Assembly (NCBI GenBank): GCA_002817055.1
Contig: MUCU01000069.1
Location: 1-40,508, forward strand
DNA length: 40,508 bases
Reading direction: 5' to 3'
Origin: SAR202 cluster bacterium Io17-Chloro-G7
GTDB taxonomy: Bacteria > Chloroflexota > Dehalococcoidia > UBA3495
The position numbers were made by a program, and so were the translations under genes. Under the pieces are notes generated by a model. It had not been told where the DNA came from. It did not search any database and saw nothing but the letters and a program-made list of their open reading frames with translations. This document shows, in pieces, positions 40,026-40,508 of the stretch. Numbering within the stretch: the first letter of the stretch is position 1; each line of letters starts with the position of its first letter.

Positions 40026-40508
40026 CTAATCAGACCCCCGCACCGTAACCCCCTGGCTGATTTCCAATTCCTCGCCGTTGCCGAGGCAGACTGTTGCTCG
40101 CACCCGCCATGTAACCGCGGTTTCGTGCACCGCAATGGTGGCCAGCAAGCACTCGGGAATAGTCAATGAATATTGGATTTCAAGAGGACTACCAGCCGTG
40201 ATTGGTCCTGCAATAGCTTCAGGTTCCCGGAACTCCAGCAAGCCGACTCCCAGATCGAAAACACGAGTCCCCGACTTTTCCGAGCGCATCAATTCTATTC
40301 TTATCGAATCCACTGGAGCTGCCGCTGAGTTTAAGCCTTCTTTCGGAGTTATTTTTATTACGCCTTCCACGGTTCCTCCCATGCTGACCCGCAGAGAATC
40401 GACAGATAGCAATAAGTTTCTCTCTGAAAGCTGGGACCCAGAGGAAGAGGCGTGTCCGGAAGGCATTGGGCTGCTGGGACCCGCATCGGGGGCAGTTAGG
40501 ACGACCAA
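40026..40508 (-). CDS. C-terminal part of a beta-sandwich protein, cut by the window edge
   Basis: The open frame reaches the right edge, so only the C-terminal 160 or so residues are seen. After a Ser/Pro-rich linker (GPSSPMPSGHASSSG) the sequence NLLLSVDSLRVSMGGTVEGV, PVDSIRIELMRSE, SPLEIQYSLTIPE and VTWRVRATVCLGNGEEL shows alternating strands like the arrestin-like domain of Spo0M-type proteins. The family assignment is tentative, and the N-terminal part may hold another domain. It is convergent with the DUF3179 remnant. Confidence 0.6.
   Translation of the reverse strand: MVVLTAPDAGPSSPMPSGHASSSGSQLSERNLLLSVDSLRVSMGGTVEGVIKITPKEGLNSAAAPVDSIRIELMRSEKSGTRVFDLGVGLLEFREPEAIAGPITAGSPLEIQYSLTIPECLLATIAVHETAVTWRVRATVCLGNGEELEISQGVTVRGSD

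Noticed and set aside
1..40508. CRISPR array, tRNA genes or insertion sequences
   Set aside because: No regularly spaced repeat of 25-40 bases with unique spacers, no cloverleaf-like segment with a T-loop, and no transposase frame were seen on either strand.

Overview
The window is a gene-dense bacterial chromosome segment of about 40.5 kb and moderate G+C, with no rRNA, tRNA, CRISPR array or insertion sequence that I can recognise. The gene mix suggests a Chloroflexota bacterium of the SAR202/Dehalococcoidia type: three luciferase-like (LLM) flavin oxidoreductases, a gentisate-dioxygenase-like double cupin, an acyl-CoA carboxylase beta subunit, a CitE-like lyase, a bacterial translin-family protein and a thiolase-fold protein. 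This placement is inferred from gene content only, because no phylogenetic marker could be compared.

Layout. 1-2.7 kb (minus): an unrecognised protein, an MBL-fold hydrolase and a double-cupin dioxygenase. 2.9-4.5 kb (minus): thiE, with an unusual N-terminal helical extension, overlapping a translin/TRAX-family gene. 4.8-7.6 kb (plus): polA. 7.6-8.5 kb: an AbrB-type antitoxin, a DUF4258 protein and a DUF2283 protein behind a palindrome. 8.6-10.5 kb (plus): CitE-like lyase, folB and a PNPOx-family protein. 10.8-13.2 kb: rpmB converging on argH-rpe. 13.4-18.0 kb (plus): pterin carbinolamine dehydratase, a degenerate GAF histidine kinase, an LLM oxidoreductase and a PD-(D/E)XK protein. 18.0-20.6 kb (minus): a PIG-L deacetylase, a FitAB/VapBC-type toxin-antitoxin pair and a linker-rich winged-helix protein. 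21.0-24.6 kb (minus): uvrC, a tail-anchored basic protein and a Xer recombinase with a clear terminator. 25.0-26.2 kb (minus): a thiolase-fold protein without its nucleophilic cysteine. 26.8-27.3 kb (plus): an EVE-domain protein. 27.4-33.8 kb (minus): a zinc-ribbon protein, folP and folK in a tightly overlapping operon, then solo groEL, a terminator, a dUTPase/Dcd-like gene and queG. 34.2-39.6 kb (plus): acyl-CoA carboxylase beta, two tandem LLM paralogues and rarA. 39.7-40.0 kb: a broken DUF3179 gene. The right edge cuts a further minus-strand gene.

Shared themes. Pterin and folate metabolism recurs (folB, folP, folK, pterin carbinolamine dehydratase), as do DNA maintenance (polA, uvrC, rarA, xer, a PD-(D/E)XK protein, dUTPase) and flavin-dependent oxidation. 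Many genes overlap by a few bases (TAATG, ATGA, GTGA, TTGA), so translational coupling is probably common.

Most unusual observations: a GAF histidine kinase whose phospho-acceptor His is Tyr and whose ATP site is eroded; a bacterial translin/TRAX homologue coupled to thiE; a DUF3179 remnant in which two conserved Cys codons read as TGA in an otherwise continuous frame; and short tandem repeats with units mostly of 13-14 bp in many of the spacers, together with in-frame 6, 15 and 18 bp repeats in three genes.
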